A DNA stretch of 64,000 nucleotides from FEN-299 sp963717945 (GTDB lineage: Bacteria; Acidobacteriota; Vicinamibacteria; Vicinamibacterales; Fen-181): contig CAVQXT010000003.1 of NCBI GenBank assembly GCA_963717945.1, positions 62,001 through 126,000 of the forward strand. The letters are read 5' to 3'. Of this stretch, positions 8,143 to 17,262 are shown one piece after another. The notes under the pieces are model-generated. The model made no database searches. It had not been told where the DNA came from and saw only the letters and a list, made by a program, of their open reading frames with translations. The first letter of the stretch is position 1. Each line of letters begins with the position of its first letter. Both the position numbers and the translations under genes were made by a program.

Positions 8143-11100
8143 TTAATCCGAACCGTCGGCCGTCGGGGGCCAGGGAATGGCGACGTCGATGCGGGTGCCT
8201 TCGCCGGGAGCGGTCTTCACGGTGAAGGTGCCGCCCATCTGCCTCACCCGTTCCCGCATGCTGATGAGGCCCAGCCCCTTCTGCCTCGCTTCCTCGAAAT
8301 CGAAGCCCCGCCCGGCGTCGCTGATCGCCAGGATCAGGCTGCCGTTGCGCGGCCCCATCGAGACGCGGATCTCCCTGGCTCCCGAGTGCTCGACGGCGTT
8401 CTGCAACGCCTCCTGGACGATCCGGTAGAGTCCGAGGGCCTGCTCGGTGGGGACCTGGAACGGCGGCTCCCGCACGGTGAGCCTGATCTCGACGCCGTAC
8501 TGCTGCATCACGTCCTGGCACAGGGTCTTCAGGGCCGGCGCGAGCCCCAGGTGCCCGAGCACGGCGGGGTGGAGATGGTGGGCCGTGTGGCGGATGTCCC
8601 TGGCCAGCTCCTTCAGGCGTTCCTCGATCGCGGACAGCCTGTCCACGCGCTCGCTCTCGCCTGCCGGCGCGTTCTCCTGAAGCGAGTGCAGCTCCAGCAT
8701 CAGCGCCGCCATCCTCTGCAGCACGTCGTCGTGGAGCTCGACCGCGAGCCGCTTCCGCTCCTTCTCCTGCGCCGCCGTCAGCCCGGCCGTGAGCAGCCTC
8801 AACTGGGCCTGGCTCTCGCGCAGCGCCGACGCGCTCCGTTCGAGATCCAGTTCCATGCGCTTGCGCTCGGTGATGTCGGCGCCTACGCGTACGACGTAGC
8901 GCAGGACGCCCTCGGCGTCGGTCATCGGGGCGCTGGCCCACGAGACCAGGTGAGCCGTGCCGCCGCGATCCACCCAGTGATTCTCGTGCTCTACCTGAAC
9001 CCGGTCCGCGATGATCCGGCGGTAGGCCGCCTTCACCCCGTCGAGTTCCTGGGCGGGCAGCAGCAGGTCCCACGACGATTTCCCCTTCACCTCGTCGAAG
9101 GTGAACCCGGTGAGCCGCTGGCAGGCGCGGTTGAACCGCACGATGCGGCCGTCGATGTCGGTCACCACGACCAGGGCCCCGGCCGTCTCCAGGACGGCGG
9201 CGGAGAAGTTCCGCTCCTCCTGCAGCGCCAGGTGGGCGCGCTTGGCCGCGTCGACGTCGATGAAAATCATGACGACGCCGTCGATCTTGTTGTCCAGCGT
9301 CCTGTAAGGCCGCAACACCAGCGAGTACCAGTGCCCCTCGCGGTCCCGGACCTCGACCTGCCGCGGGCTCACCGTGTCGATGACCTCGGTGATCATCGCG
9401 GTCAGCTTCGGCACCTCGACGTTGGCGCGAATGTTGTCGATCGGCCTGCCAACGTCGCCGGGCAGCAGGTTCAACAGCTTCTCGGCCAGGGGGGTGAACC
9501 GGCGGATTGACCGGTCGTTGGCCAGCATGACGATCGGGATGTTGATGCCGCTCAGCAGGTTGGCGAGATCGTCGTTGACCTGTGCCAGCTCGGCGTTGCG
9601 GTTCTGCATCTGCTCGTTCACCGTCACCAACTCCTCGTTGGTGGATTGCAGCTCCTCCTTCGCCGTCTCCAGCTCCTCGTTGGTGCTCTGGAGCTCCTCG
9701 TTGCTGGACAGCACCTCCTCGTTGGCCGACTTCAGCTCCTCGTTGGTCGCCTCCTGCTCCTCGATGATCGACTGGAGGTATTCCTTCGTCGTCTGCAGCT
9801 CGCGCTGCAGCCTGACGACTTCCATTTCGGCGGCCTTGCTGGCCCGCGACGCGCCCCGCCCGGGCATCGGCGCCGGCGCCTCGGGAACCGGGACCTCCTG
9901 GAAGAGAACGAGGTAGTAGCGATCGCCGGCGCGTCCCTTGTACGGGATGACCTCCAGGTCGGCCAGGAACTGGCGCCCGCTCCGCTCCACGCGGATCCCG
10001 CCCTTGTGAACCGGCAGGTCCTGCTTCCTGGCCCGGTGCACCGCCGTGCGCAGCTCGACGGCGAACTCGGGTCGGACCATCCGGAGCAGTCCCAGGCTCG
10101 CCTCTCCGGGAATCGGAGCGAGGTACGGGCTGCATTGGCCCCGGAAGTGGAGGATCTGCAGGTTCTCGCTGACGATCAGGCCGGCCGGCGAGTACTGGCC
10201 CAGGATGATCCGATCCGCTTCCTTCTGCGCGTCGAACGGCACCAGGCTCTCCGGCCTCGCCAGTTCCTCGGGTGTGAATCGCGGATAGCCGGCGGTGAGG
10301 TCGAACAGCGGCCGGACGTCCGCGGATTTCTTAACGTAGATCCTGTGCTTGCGATCGACCAGGGCGAAGAGGTCGGCGAACCCGCTGACCGACTCCGATT
10401 TGCCGAGCAACAGGAACCCGCCCGGCTTCAGGGAGTAATGGAAGACCGACATCGCTTTCTTCTGCAGCACGGGCCCCATGTAAATGAGCACGTTGCGGCA
10501 GCTGATGAGGTCCATCCGCGAGAACGGCGGGTCCTTCGCCACGTCCTGGCGCGCGAACACGCACATCTCGCGGACCGCCTTGGTGATCTGGTAGCCGCCG
10601 TTGGTCTTGACGAAGAACCGCCTGAGCCGATCGGCGCTGACCTCGGCCAGGCTGCCGTCGGCGTAAAAGCCGGCCCGAGCCCGCTCGATCGACACCTCGC
10701 TGATGTCGGTGCCGAAGATCTGGATGGGGGTGGCGTTGGCGCGATCCCCAAGGTGCTCGAGCAGCACGATGGCCAGCGAGTACGCCTCCTCGCCGGTCGA
10801 GCATCCGGGAACCCACACGCGGATCGCCTCTCCCCTGGGCTTGCCGGCCAGCACCTTCGCCAGGTACTCGTCCCTGAGCACCTCGAACGACTCCGGTTCG
10901 CGGAAGAAGCCGGTGACGTGGATGAGGATGTCCTCGTAGAGCGCCTCCAGTTCCGGCGGATTTGCCTGGAGGTACTTGAGGTATTGCTTGAGGCTCTCCG
11001 ACTTGTGCAGGACCATGCGGCGGAAGATCCGCCGCTTGATCGTCGTGGCTTTGTAGCAGGCGAAGTCGACGCCGCTCGCGTTCCCGAGCAGCGTGAAGAT

Positions 11101-11868
11101 CTTGTGCAGGTCCGGGTCGCCCTCGACCGGTGGCTCGACACCGGACCCGGCACGCGCCGCGCCCCCGAGGTACGGGTGCCGGCCGATCCGCGCGAGCTCC
11201 CCGGCGATCGCGTCCGGCGGCATGACGAAGTCGACGCACCCGGCGGCGACGGCGCTGCGCGGCATGCCGTCGTACTTGGCCGACTTGCTGTCCTGCGCGA
11301 AGGTGATGCCGCCCTCGGCCTTGATGGCTTTCAGCCCCAGGGTGCCGTCCGACGCCGTCCCGGAAAGGACGACCCCGATCGCCCGATTGCCGGAATCCTC
11401 GGCCAGGGAGCGCAGGAAGTGGTCGATCGGCATGTTCAGCGGCGTCAACTTCCGCCCCGCCACCAGGTGCAGCAGCCCGCCCTTGATGCTCATCGTCGTG
11501 TTCGGCGGGATCACGTAGACATGGTTCGCTTCCACCGCCATGCCTTCCTTGACCTCGGACACGGTCATCGCCGTGGCCTTGGACAGGAGCCTGGCGAGCA
11601 TGCTCTCGTGCTGGGGGTCGAGGTGTTGCACCAGGACGAAGGCGAAGCCCGTGTCCCGCGGCAGCGCGGTCAGGAACTCGCGGAACGCCTCGAACCCGCC
11701 GGCCGACGCGCCGACGCCGACGACGGGACAGCGAGGGCCCGGGGCCGCGGAGTTTCCGGGCACCGGCGCGCCTTGGGTTGCCTTCCTCTTCGCGGCCCGT
11801 CTGGCCGATGAGGTGGCGGCGGGTTTTGCGGGTTTCCTGGGAGACCGGGGCGTCTTTCTCGTGGCCAT
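8143..11868 (-). CDS. CheB methylesterase - CheR methyltransferase - PAS - histidine kinase fusion
   Basis: A 1,241-residue signalling protein. After a basic linker comes a CheB catalytic domain (about residues 50-235) with serine in GVGASAGGFEAF, histidine in VQHLDPQHESM and aspartate in GTASDG. A CheR domain follows (about 260-530; the SAM site includes PGCSTGEEAYS, and ISCRNVLIYM is conserved). A glutamate-rich coiled coil of ELQSTNEEL-type repeats (about 680-770) leads into PAS domains and a HisKA_3/HATPase module (ELHDD, His about 1046; ATPase glycine box GRGFDF). It lacks the receiver domain of a classical CheB. No response regulator or chemoreceptor lies nearby, so its partner must be elsewhere. 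The ATG at 11868 has GGAGA 7 bases upstream. Confidence 0.92.
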   Translation of the reverse strand: MATRKTPRSPRKPAKPAATSSARRAAKRKATQGAPVPGNSAAPGPRCPVVGVGASAGGFEAFREFLTALPRDTGFAFVLVQHLDPQHESMLARLLSKATAMTVSEVKEGMAVEANHVYVIPPNTTMSIKGGLLHLVAGRKLTPLNMPIDHFLRSLAEDSGNRAIGVVLSGTASDGTLGLKAIKAEGGITFAQDSKSAKYDGMPRSAVAAGCVDFVMPPDAIAGELARIGRHPYLGGAARAGSGVEPPVEGDPDLHKIFTLLGNASGVDFACYKATTIKRRIFRRMVLHKSESLKQYLKYLQANPPELEALYEDILIHVTGFFREPESFEVLRDEYLAKVLAGKPRGEAIRVWVPGCSTGEEAYSLAIVLLEHLGDRANATPIQIFGTDISEVSIERARAGFYADGSLAEVSADRLRRFFVKTNGGYQITKAVREMCVFARQDVAKDPPFSRMDLISCRNVLIYMGPVLQKKAMSVFHYSLKPGGFLLLGKSESVSGFADLFALVDRKHRIYVKKSADVRPLFDLTAGYPRFTPEELARPESLVPFDAQKEADRIILGQYSPAGLIVSENLQILHFRGQCSPYLAPIPGEASLGLLRMVRPEFAVELRTAVHRARKQDLPVHKGGIRVERSGRQFLADLEVIPYKGRAGDRYYLVLFQEVPVPEAPAPMPGRGASRASKAAEMEVVRLQRELQTTKEYLQSIIEEQEATNEELKSANEEVLSSNEELQSTNEELETAKEELQSTNEELVTVNEQMQNRNAELAQVNDDLANLLSGINIPIVMLANDRSIRRFTPLAEKLLNLLPGDVGRPIDNIRANVEVPKLTAMITEVIDTVSPRQVEVRDREGHWYSLVLRPYRTLDNKIDGVVMIFIDVDAAKRAHLALQEERNFSAAVLETAGALVVVTDIDGRIVRFNRACQRLTGFTFDEVKGKSSWDLLLPAQELDGVKAAYRRIIADRVQVEHENHWVDRGGTAHLVSWASAPMTDAEGVLRYVVRVGADITERKRMELDLERSASALRESQAQLRLLTAGLTAAQEKERKRLAVELHDDVLQRMAALMLELHSLQENAPAGESERVDRLSAIEERLKELARDIRHTAHHLHPAVLGHLGLAPALKTLCQDVMQQYGVEIRLTVREPPFQVPTEQALGLYRIVQEALQNAVEHSGAREIRVSMGPRNGSLILAISDAGRGFDFEEARQKGLGLISMRERVRQMGGTFTVKTAPGEGTRIDVAIPWPPTADGSD

Positions 11869-11977
11869 GATCAGTCTCCAATTGCGTGGTCGGCGTGTCT
11901 GTACATTGTCGCACAACCAGGCGTGGCTGATGACGTGGCGGGAAGGCCCGAAGCCTGTAGCCCTGAGCCCGTGCCTG

Positions 11978-12505
11978 TCAGTCCTCCGTCCAGTACTTCG
12001 AGTACTCCTCGAGGAAGCACAGCGTCTCGAGCGACTTCATCCTGTCGATGAACAGGATGCCGTCGAGATGGTCGATCTCGTGCTGCGCCACGCGGGCGGA
12101 GTAGCCCTCGAGGTCGAACTCCACGCGGTTGCCGCGCCGGTCGAGCGCGCGCACCTGGACCTTGTCCGGACGGACGACGCGGCCGCGCAGCTTCGGGAGG
12201 CTGAGGCAGCCTTCCCAGTCCTCCGCGGTGGTCTTCGAGAGCGGCGTCACCTCGGGGTTGACGACCGGCAGCGCGCGGATGTCGTGGTCCTTCCCCTCGC
12301 CTTCGTCGATGCCGATGATCGCCAGGCGGAGGCTCTCGTGCACCTGCGGGGCCGCCAGGCCGATCCCCTCGTACTCCCGCATCGTCTCGATCATGTCGTC
12401 GACCAGCTTCTGGAACGCGGGCGACTTGATGTCGGCGGGATCGACCTTCCGTGCCGGTTTCCGGAGCACGGGATGCCCCATGCGGGCGACTTTCAGGATG
12501 GACAT
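11978..12505 (-). CDS. def: Peptide deformylase
   Basis: Removes the formyl group from the N-terminal methionine of new proteins in the cytoplasm. All three family motifs are present: GIGLAAPQV, EGCLSLP (metal cysteine) and QHEIDHLDGILF (two metal histidines and the catalytic glutamate). 175 residues, normal length. It stands alone on the minus strand between the kinase fusion and thiI. A TATAAT hexamer lies 7 bases before the ATG. Confidence 0.97.
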   Translation of the reverse strand: MSILKVARMGHPVLRKPARKVDPADIKSPAFQKLVDDMIETMREYEGIGLAAPQVHESLRLAIIGIDEGEGKDHDIRALPVVNPEVTPLSKTTAEDWEGCLSLPKLRGRVVRPDKVQVRALDRRGNRVEFDLEGYSARVAQHEIDHLDGILFIDRMKSLETLCFLEEYSKYWTED

Positions 12506-12511
12506 GGCTCC

Positions 12512-12517
12512 ATTATA
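12512..12517 (-). promoter_or_regulatory. TATAAT -10 element of def, likely leaderless
   Basis: A perfect TATAAT on the minus strand ends 7 bases before the def ATG, so transcription would begin at or next to the start codon. No convincing -35 hexamer is visible. Confidence 0.5.
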
Positions 12518-12630
12518 AATTCTGTCGCCGGCTCATGGCTCAGGGCTTCGGGCCGTGCGACGCGTATCACGCTGCGTAACACCCGTGGCTCGGCCTGAAG
12601 CCTGCGGCCTGGAGCCCGCCGCCGGTTCGG

Positions 12631-13812
12631 TCACGCCTTTTGCTCCGCCACCGTCGGGAAGCTGAACTGCTCCATCTCGGCCTGGGCCGCCGCCTCCGCG
12701 ACCATCGTCTCGATCGGCAGGCGGCTCTCGGCCTCCTCGACCGCGAAGCGCGTCGCGCGCGTGGCGGGGTGCTTCGGCGTGAACAGCTGACAGCAGTCCT
12801 GGTCGGGCACGATCGAGATCTCGAAGGTGCCGAGGCGCGCGGCCTCGGCGACGATTTCCTCCTTGTCCATCCCCACGAGCGGCCTCAGGATCGGCAGGTC
12901 GGTGGCCGACGCGATGACCGATATGTTCTCGAGCGTCTGCGAGGCGACCTGGCCGATCACCTCGCCGCTGACCAGCGCGCGCGCGCCGTGCTTCCTGGCG
13001 ATCCGGTCGGCGATGCGCATCATCAGGCGGCGGTAGACCACCACGCGCAGCGGGGCCGGCACGGCGAGCACGACCTGGCGCTGGATCTCGCCGAAGGCGA
13101 CCAGGAACAGCCGCGTGTGCTGCTGGTAGGTCGTCAGCAGCTGCGCCAGCTCGCGCACCTTTTCCTGCGACGCGCGCGAGAGGAACGGGTAGCTGTGGAA
13201 GTGGACGAGCAGGGCCGAGCAGCCGCGCTTCATCATCCGCCACGCGGCCACCGGCGAGTCGATGCCGCCCGAGAGGAGGCAGGCCACCTTTCCGCTCGCT
13301 CCCGACGGCAGGCCGCCCGGCCCGCGGTCCTTGGCGAAGGTGTAGAACGCCTCGGTCGCCAGCATCTCCACCGTGATCGTCAACGCCGCGTGGTCGAGGT
13401 CCACCTTCCAGCCCTTCGCCAGCTTGATCCGGCCGCCGACCTCTCGCTCGATCTCCGGCGACTTCATCGGGAACCGCTTGTCGGCGCGCTTGACCGAGAC
13501 GCGGAACGACGGCGTCTCGGTGTCCCCGAGGTCGCGGAGGATCGCGGCCGCCATCGCCTCGATGTCGAGCGGCGCCCGCCCGGCCTGACCGAAATTGGCG
13601 ATCCCGAACACGCGCGACAGCCGGTCGCGCACCTGCTCGTAGCGGGCCTCGGGGCCGAGCACCAGTTCGATCCGCCCCATCAGCGGCCGCACGGCCTTGA
13701 CGTCGAGGCCGGAGGTCGCCTGCCGGATGTTGCTCGCGAGCCGATTGACGAACCACGGGCGGTTCCGGCCCTTGAGGGCGATCTCCTGGTAGTGGACGAC
13801 GATCGATTTCAT
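12631..13812 (-). CDS. thiI: tRNA 4-thiouridine synthase/thiamine sulfurtransferase ThiI
   Basis: Adenylates U8 of tRNA and inserts sulfur; in some bacteria it also serves thiazole synthesis. An N-terminal ferredoxin-like plus THUMP region (residues 1-160) precedes the PP-loop ATPase domain with LSGGIDSPVAAWRMMKRG. At 393 residues it is the short form without a C-terminal rhodanese domain; it ends after the DQDCCQLFTPKHP block. Its ATG overlaps the hpnE stop by 4 bases, so it is co-translated as the last gene of the squalene operon, an unusual neighbour for thiI. Confidence 0.93.
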   Translation of the reverse strand: MKSIVVHYQEIALKGRNRPWFVNRLASNIRQATSGLDVKAVRPLMGRIELVLGPEARYEQVRDRLSRVFGIANFGQAGRAPLDIEAMAAAILRDLGDTETPSFRVSVKRADKRFPMKSPEIEREVGGRIKLAKGWKVDLDHAALTITVEMLATEAFYTFAKDRGPGGLPSGASGKVACLLSGGIDSPVAAWRMMKRGCSALLVHFHSYPFLSRASQEKVRELAQLLTTYQQHTRLFLVAFGEIQRQVVLAVPAPLRVVVYRRLMMRIADRIARKHGARALVSGEVIGQVASQTLENISVIASATDLPILRPLVGMDKEEIVAEAARLGTFEISIVPDQDCCQLFTPKHPATRATRFAVEEAESRLPIETMVAEAAAQAEMEQFSFPTVAEQKA

Positions 13813-15158
13813 GAGCCGGTTCCCATCGCAAGTCTTGCGGCGCGGTGCCCGCTGACGACCGCACCCTCTATCGTCGCAGGCAGTCCCGTTTCGGTCCAGT
13901 CGCCGGCGAGCAGCAGCCCATCCACCGGCGTTCGCGCGGCGGGACGCCCGGGCTGGCCGGGCGCGAGCGAGAAGGTCGCGCGCCGCTCGCGCACGACGAG
14001 ACTCCGTCGCGCGCTGGCCCCCCGGGCGGCAGGCAGCGCCGCCGACAACTCGTCGCAGGCCAGCGCGGCCAGCCGCTCGTTGGACTCGGCCACCACGCCG
14101 GCCGCGCCGCTCGAGACGAGCGAGAGGTGCGCGGCCGAATCGCCGAACACCTGGCGCTTGTCGAACACCCACTGGAACGTCCGGCCAGGCAGGCCGACAA
14201 GCGGCGCCGGCAGCACTTCCCGGTCGAACCAGAGGTTGACGGTGACAATCGGCGAGGCGGCCGTCGCGCGGGCCGCGGCGAGGACCGCGGCGAGCGCCCC
14301 GGTGTCCCCGACCACCGTCTCGGCGAGCGCGAACCACGGCACCGCGACGATGACGCGGTCCGCCTGGATGCGGTCGCCGCGGATCTCGATCTCCGCGACC
14401 CGCTTCCCCTCGATCCTGACGCGCGCGGGACTCGAGACCCGGACCTCTCCCCCGTGCGACTCGATGAACGCCCGCGCCGGCTCGGCGTACATCTGCGTCA
14501 GCGGCCTGAGCGGCGTCGCGATGGCCGAGTCGGCCCGCCCCGGGCCGAGCATCTGCGCCAGCACGCGCACGAACACCGGCGCGGAGGCGGCGGACGCCGG
14601 CTGGTTGAGCGCGGCCAGCGCGAGCGGCTCCCACAGCATCTCCCGCAGCCGGGCCGCCTGGCCCCACCGGACGAGCCAGCCCTCCACGGTTTCGGCGTCG
14701 GCAGCCGGCCGTCCGCCCTCCCCCGCGAGCAGGGCGCGCTGCGCCTGCCGAATCGGCGCCACCATCCTGAGCGCCGAGAGCCGATCTCTCAATCCGACCG
14801 CGCGCCATCCCAGGATGCCGGCGAGCAGGTGATACGGCGAGGGCAGCGACGGGCAGCGCAGCGTCGTCCGGCGGCCGGTTCGGTCCACCATCGGCACCTC
14901 GAGCGCGGCCTGCACGCGGACGTTGCCGCCGGCGCCGACGCGATCGAGGAACTCGAACGTCTCGTGATAGCAGCCGAGCAGGAGGTGCTGGCCGTTGTCC
15001 ACCTGTTCGCCGGTGACCGGGTCGGAGAACGACGCCGCCCGCCCGCCGAGGCCGGGCCTGGCCTCGGCCAGGATGACGCGCGCGCCTTCGGCGGCGAGCC
15101 GCGCGGCGGCGCTCAGGCCCGACAGGCCCCCTCCGATGACGGCGACATCGAACTTCAT
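13809..15158 (-). CDS. hpnE: Squalene-associated FAD-dependent desaturase HpnE
   Basis: Catalyses the reduction of hydroxysqualene to squalene in the bacterial HpnC-HpnD-HpnE route. The Rossmann motif VAVIGGGLSGLSAAARLA is at the N-terminus, followed by the GGRAASF block and a C-terminal FAD-binding segment (GLLLAGDWTETGLPATIEGA). 449 residues. I took MKFDVAV as the start because GGAG lies 9 bases upstream; five codons earlier there is another ATG. It is followed with a 4-base overlap by thiI and preceded by hpnD with a short gap. Confidence 0.9.
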   Translation of the reverse strand: MKFDVAVIGGGLSGLSAAARLAAEGARVILAEARPGLGGRAASFSDPVTGEQVDNGQHLLLGCYHETFEFLDRVGAGGNVRVQAALEVPMVDRTGRRTTLRCPSLPSPYHLLAGILGWRAVGLRDRLSALRMVAPIRQAQRALLAGEGGRPAADAETVEGWLVRWGQAARLREMLWEPLALAALNQPASAASAPVFVRVLAQMLGPGRADSAIATPLRPLTQMYAEPARAFIESHGGEVRVSSPARVRIEGKRVAEIEIRGDRIQADRVIVAVPWFALAETVVGDTGALAAVLAAARATAASPIVTVNLWFDREVLPAPLVGLPGRTFQWVFDKRQVFGDSAAHLSLVSSGAAGVVAESNERLAALACDELSAALPAARGASARRSLVVRERRATFSLAPGQPGRPAARTPVDGLLLAGDWTETGLPATIEGAVVSGHRAARLAMGTGS

Positions 15159-15205
15159 CGGCTCAAGCTCCATGCTCCCTGTCAGGCCCAAGCCTTGAGC
15201 CCGTC

Positions 15206-16042
15206 CTACCGCCCGCTCATCGCCCGCGCCCAGAGCATCGCCGCGATGAGCGCGCGGCGGGGGCGCGGCACGCGGATGGTCCGGTTGAACACGTCGTAGC
15301 CGGACCGCTCGATCCGGTCCAGGATGGCGTGGTAGATCCCGGCCATGATCCGCGCCGCGACCATCCGTCGCCGGTCCGCGGACGGCAGCTCGCGCTCGGC
15401 CTTGTCGTAGTAATTCCCGGCCCGCGCGCTCTCGTAAGCGAGCAGGCTCCGCACGCGGTCGGTCACGACGCCCGCGCGCAGGTCGTCTTCCGTGCACCCG
15501 AACCGAGCCAGGTCCTCCGCGGGCAGGTAGACGCGCCCACGGGACAGGTCGGTGCCGACGTCGCGGATGATGTTGGTCAGCTGCAGGGCGATGCCGAGAT
15601 CCTGGGCGTAGCGGCGCGTGCCGGGGTCGGTGTAGCCGAAGATCTCGATGCACAACAGGCCGACCGCCGACGCCACGCGCAGGCAGTACTCGCGCAGTTC
15701 GTCGAACGTGCGGTAGCGCGATCGCTCGAGATCCATCGCCACGCCGTCGATCACCGCGTCGAACGCGTCGCGCGGCAGCGAGAAGCGCGGGATGAAGGGC
15801 GCGAGCGCGGCCCCCTGCGGGGACCGCGGCGGCCCCTGCCCGTAGCAGGCCGCCAGCTCGTCGCGCCACCACGCCAGCTGCGATGCCGCGCCCCCGGCCT
15901 TCGACGGAACCGCTTCCGCCGGCGCCTCGTCCACCGCGTCGTCCACCGCGCGGCAGAAGTCCCACACGGCCACGATGGCGCGCCGCTTCTCGGCCGGGAG
16001 GACCAGGAACGAGTAGTAGAAGTTGGTGTCGCGCCCGCTCAT
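15206..16042 (-). CDS. hpnD: Presqualene diphosphate synthase HpnD
   Basis: Condenses two farnesyl diphosphates into presqualene diphosphate. Both aspartate-rich Mg-binding motifs of the squalene/phytoene synthase fold are present: AVDDAVDE near residue 45 and IIRDVGTDLSRGRVYLP in the second half. 278 residues, normal for HpnD. The start MSGRDTNFYYSF overlaps the hpnC stop by ATGA, so the two are translationally coupled. Confidence 0.92.
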   Translation of the reverse strand: MSGRDTNFYYSFLVLPAEKRRAIVAVWDFCRAVDDAVDEAPAEAVPSKAGGAASQLAWWRDELAACYGQGPPRSPQGAALAPFIPRFSLPRDAFDAVIDGVAMDLERSRYRTFDELREYCLRVASAVGLLCIEIFGYTDPGTRRYAQDLGIALQLTNIIRDVGTDLSRGRVYLPAEDLARFGCTEDDLRAGVVTDRVRSLLAYESARAGNYYDKAERELPSADRRRMVAARIMAGIYHAILDRIERSGYDVFNRTIRVPRPRRALIAAMLWARAMSGR

Positions 16043-17262
16043 CGCGCCCGCCACGTCATCGCCTGCCACAGCAGCGCCGGCACGTCCGGCGCGCCAAGCG
16101 CCGGCCTCCGGCGGAACACGTCGTAGTCCTCTCTCTCGAGCCGCGACAGGATCCGCCGGCCGCCGATCCACGTCAGCCGCAGCTCGAAGCCGAGGAGGCC
16201 GCCCACGCCGTCGCACACGGCGCGGCCCCGCTCGAAGAGCGCCGCCGTTTTCGCGCCGGCCCCGCGCAGCACGTTCCGCCAGGCCGGCGTCAGCCGGCCG
16301 GCGTCGAGATCGGCGGGCTCCGCCCCCTCGCGCCGGCACTCCTCGAGCGGCAGGTAGAGTCGGCCCGCGCGCCAGTCACGCGCGAGGTCCTGCCAGAAGT
16401 TGGTCAACTGCAGCGCGGTGCAGACCGCGTCGGACGAGCGCGCAAGCGCCGCGTCTTCGATGCCCGCGATCCCGAGGACCAGCCGCCCCACCGGGTTCGC
16501 CGAACGCCGGCAGTAGTCGAAGACCTCGTCCCAGGTCTCGTAGCGGGTCGTCGTCACGTCCTGACGGAAGGCGCTCAGCAAGTCGTCGAAGAGCGACACG
16601 GGGAGCCGACAGGCGCGGATTGTACTGCCGAGGGCGAGGAAGATCGCGTCGGCTGTGGCAGTGGCGCAGGCCTGACCCTTCGACTCGCCCCGAGAAGCGT
16701 CGAGGGGCTCGCTCAGGGTCACCCCGACCAACGTCGAGGGGTGAAGGCCTGCGCTATCTGGAGAGTGACCATTCGGAGACGGACCATCTGGAGGCCGACC
16801 TTCTGGAGGCCGACCTTCTGGAGACCGACCTTCTGGAGGCCGACCTTCTGGAGGCCGACCTTCTGGAGGCCGACCTTCTGGAGACCGACCTTCTGGAGAC
16901 CGACCATCTGGAGGCCGACCTTCTGGAGGCCGACCTTCTGGAGGCCGACCTTCTGGAGACCGACCTTCTGGAGACCGACTGCAGATAGCGCAGGGCTTTA
17001 GCCCTGCGCTGACAGAATCAGTGTCGGCAGCGGTACAGGCCAGCAGCCGCTCGCGCCAGGCGTCGAGCAGCGCGAGGCGCGCGGCCGGCGCGCGGTCGCC
17101 CTCGTCGGCGAAATCGTCGGCCACGCGGGCGAACGCGTAGACCGCCGCCACGTGCGGCCGCATGCGGCGAGGCAGCAGCCGCGAGGCGACGGGAAAGTTC
17201 TCGTAATGGTCGTGCGCGATCCGCGCGCAGGCGGCGTAAGCCTCGGCGAGCCCGGTCACCAT
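16039..17262 (-). CDS. hpnC: Hydroxysqualene synthase HpnC with a large in-frame repeat insertion
   Basis: Converts presqualene diphosphate to hydroxysqualene. The N-terminal part (MVTGLAEAYAACARIAHDHYENFP) carries the first aspartate motif ADDFADEGD, and the C-terminal part carries NFWQDLARDWRAGRLYLP. Homologues are about 280-300 residues; this one is 407. The extra stretch is roughly residues 78-200: a REP-derived piece (SAGLKPCAIC), about 15 copies of a pentapeptide (SPEGR/PPEGR type), then a piece from another dispersed repeat (VTLSEPLDASRGESKGQA). After it the normal sequence resumes (FLALGSTIRACRLPVSLFDDLLSAFRQDV). The frame is kept because the unit is 15 bp. The insert falls in a loop between helices, so the enzyme may still fold. 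The ATG overlaps the pduO stop. Confidence 0.88.
   Translation of the reverse strand: MVTGLAEAYAACARIAHDHYENFPVASRLLPRRMRPHVAAVYAFARVADDFADEGDRAPAARLALLDAWRERLLACTAADTDSVSAGLKPCAICSRSPEGRSPEGRPPEGRPPEGRPPDGRSPEGRSPEGRPPEGRPPEGRPPEGRSPEGRPPEGRPPDGPSPNGHSPDSAGLHPSTLVGVTLSEPLDASRGESKGQACATATADAIFLALGSTIRACRLPVSLFDDLLSAFRQDVTTTRYETWDEVFDYCRRSANPVGRLVLGIAGIEDAALARSSDAVCTALQLTNFWQDLARDWRAGRLYLPLEECRREGAEPADLDAGRLTPAWRNVLRGAGAKTAALFERGRAVCDGVGGLLGFELRLTWIGGRRILSRLEREDYDVFRRRPALGAPDVPALLWQAMTWRAR
16744..17009. repeat. 15-bp tandem repeat array bracketed by REP halves, inside hpnC
   Basis: About 15 units of a 15-bp word (GACCTTCTGGAGGCC type; variants GAGACC and CATCTG) from about 16758 to 16980. On the right is a full REP unit (CAGATAGCGCAGGG... 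to 17009); on the left is a partial one (GAAGGCCTGCGCTATCTG, 16744-16761). In other copies of this doublet the inner loop is only about 10-20 bases, so the loop appears to have expanded into a minisatellite. Confidence 0.9.

Noticed and set aside
16758..16980. 15-bp repeats in hpnC as a CRISPR or a separate gene
   Set aside because: There are no spacers, and the same reading frame joins conserved HpnC sequence on both sides. The open frames in the other five frames are only by-products of a 15-bp unit without stops.
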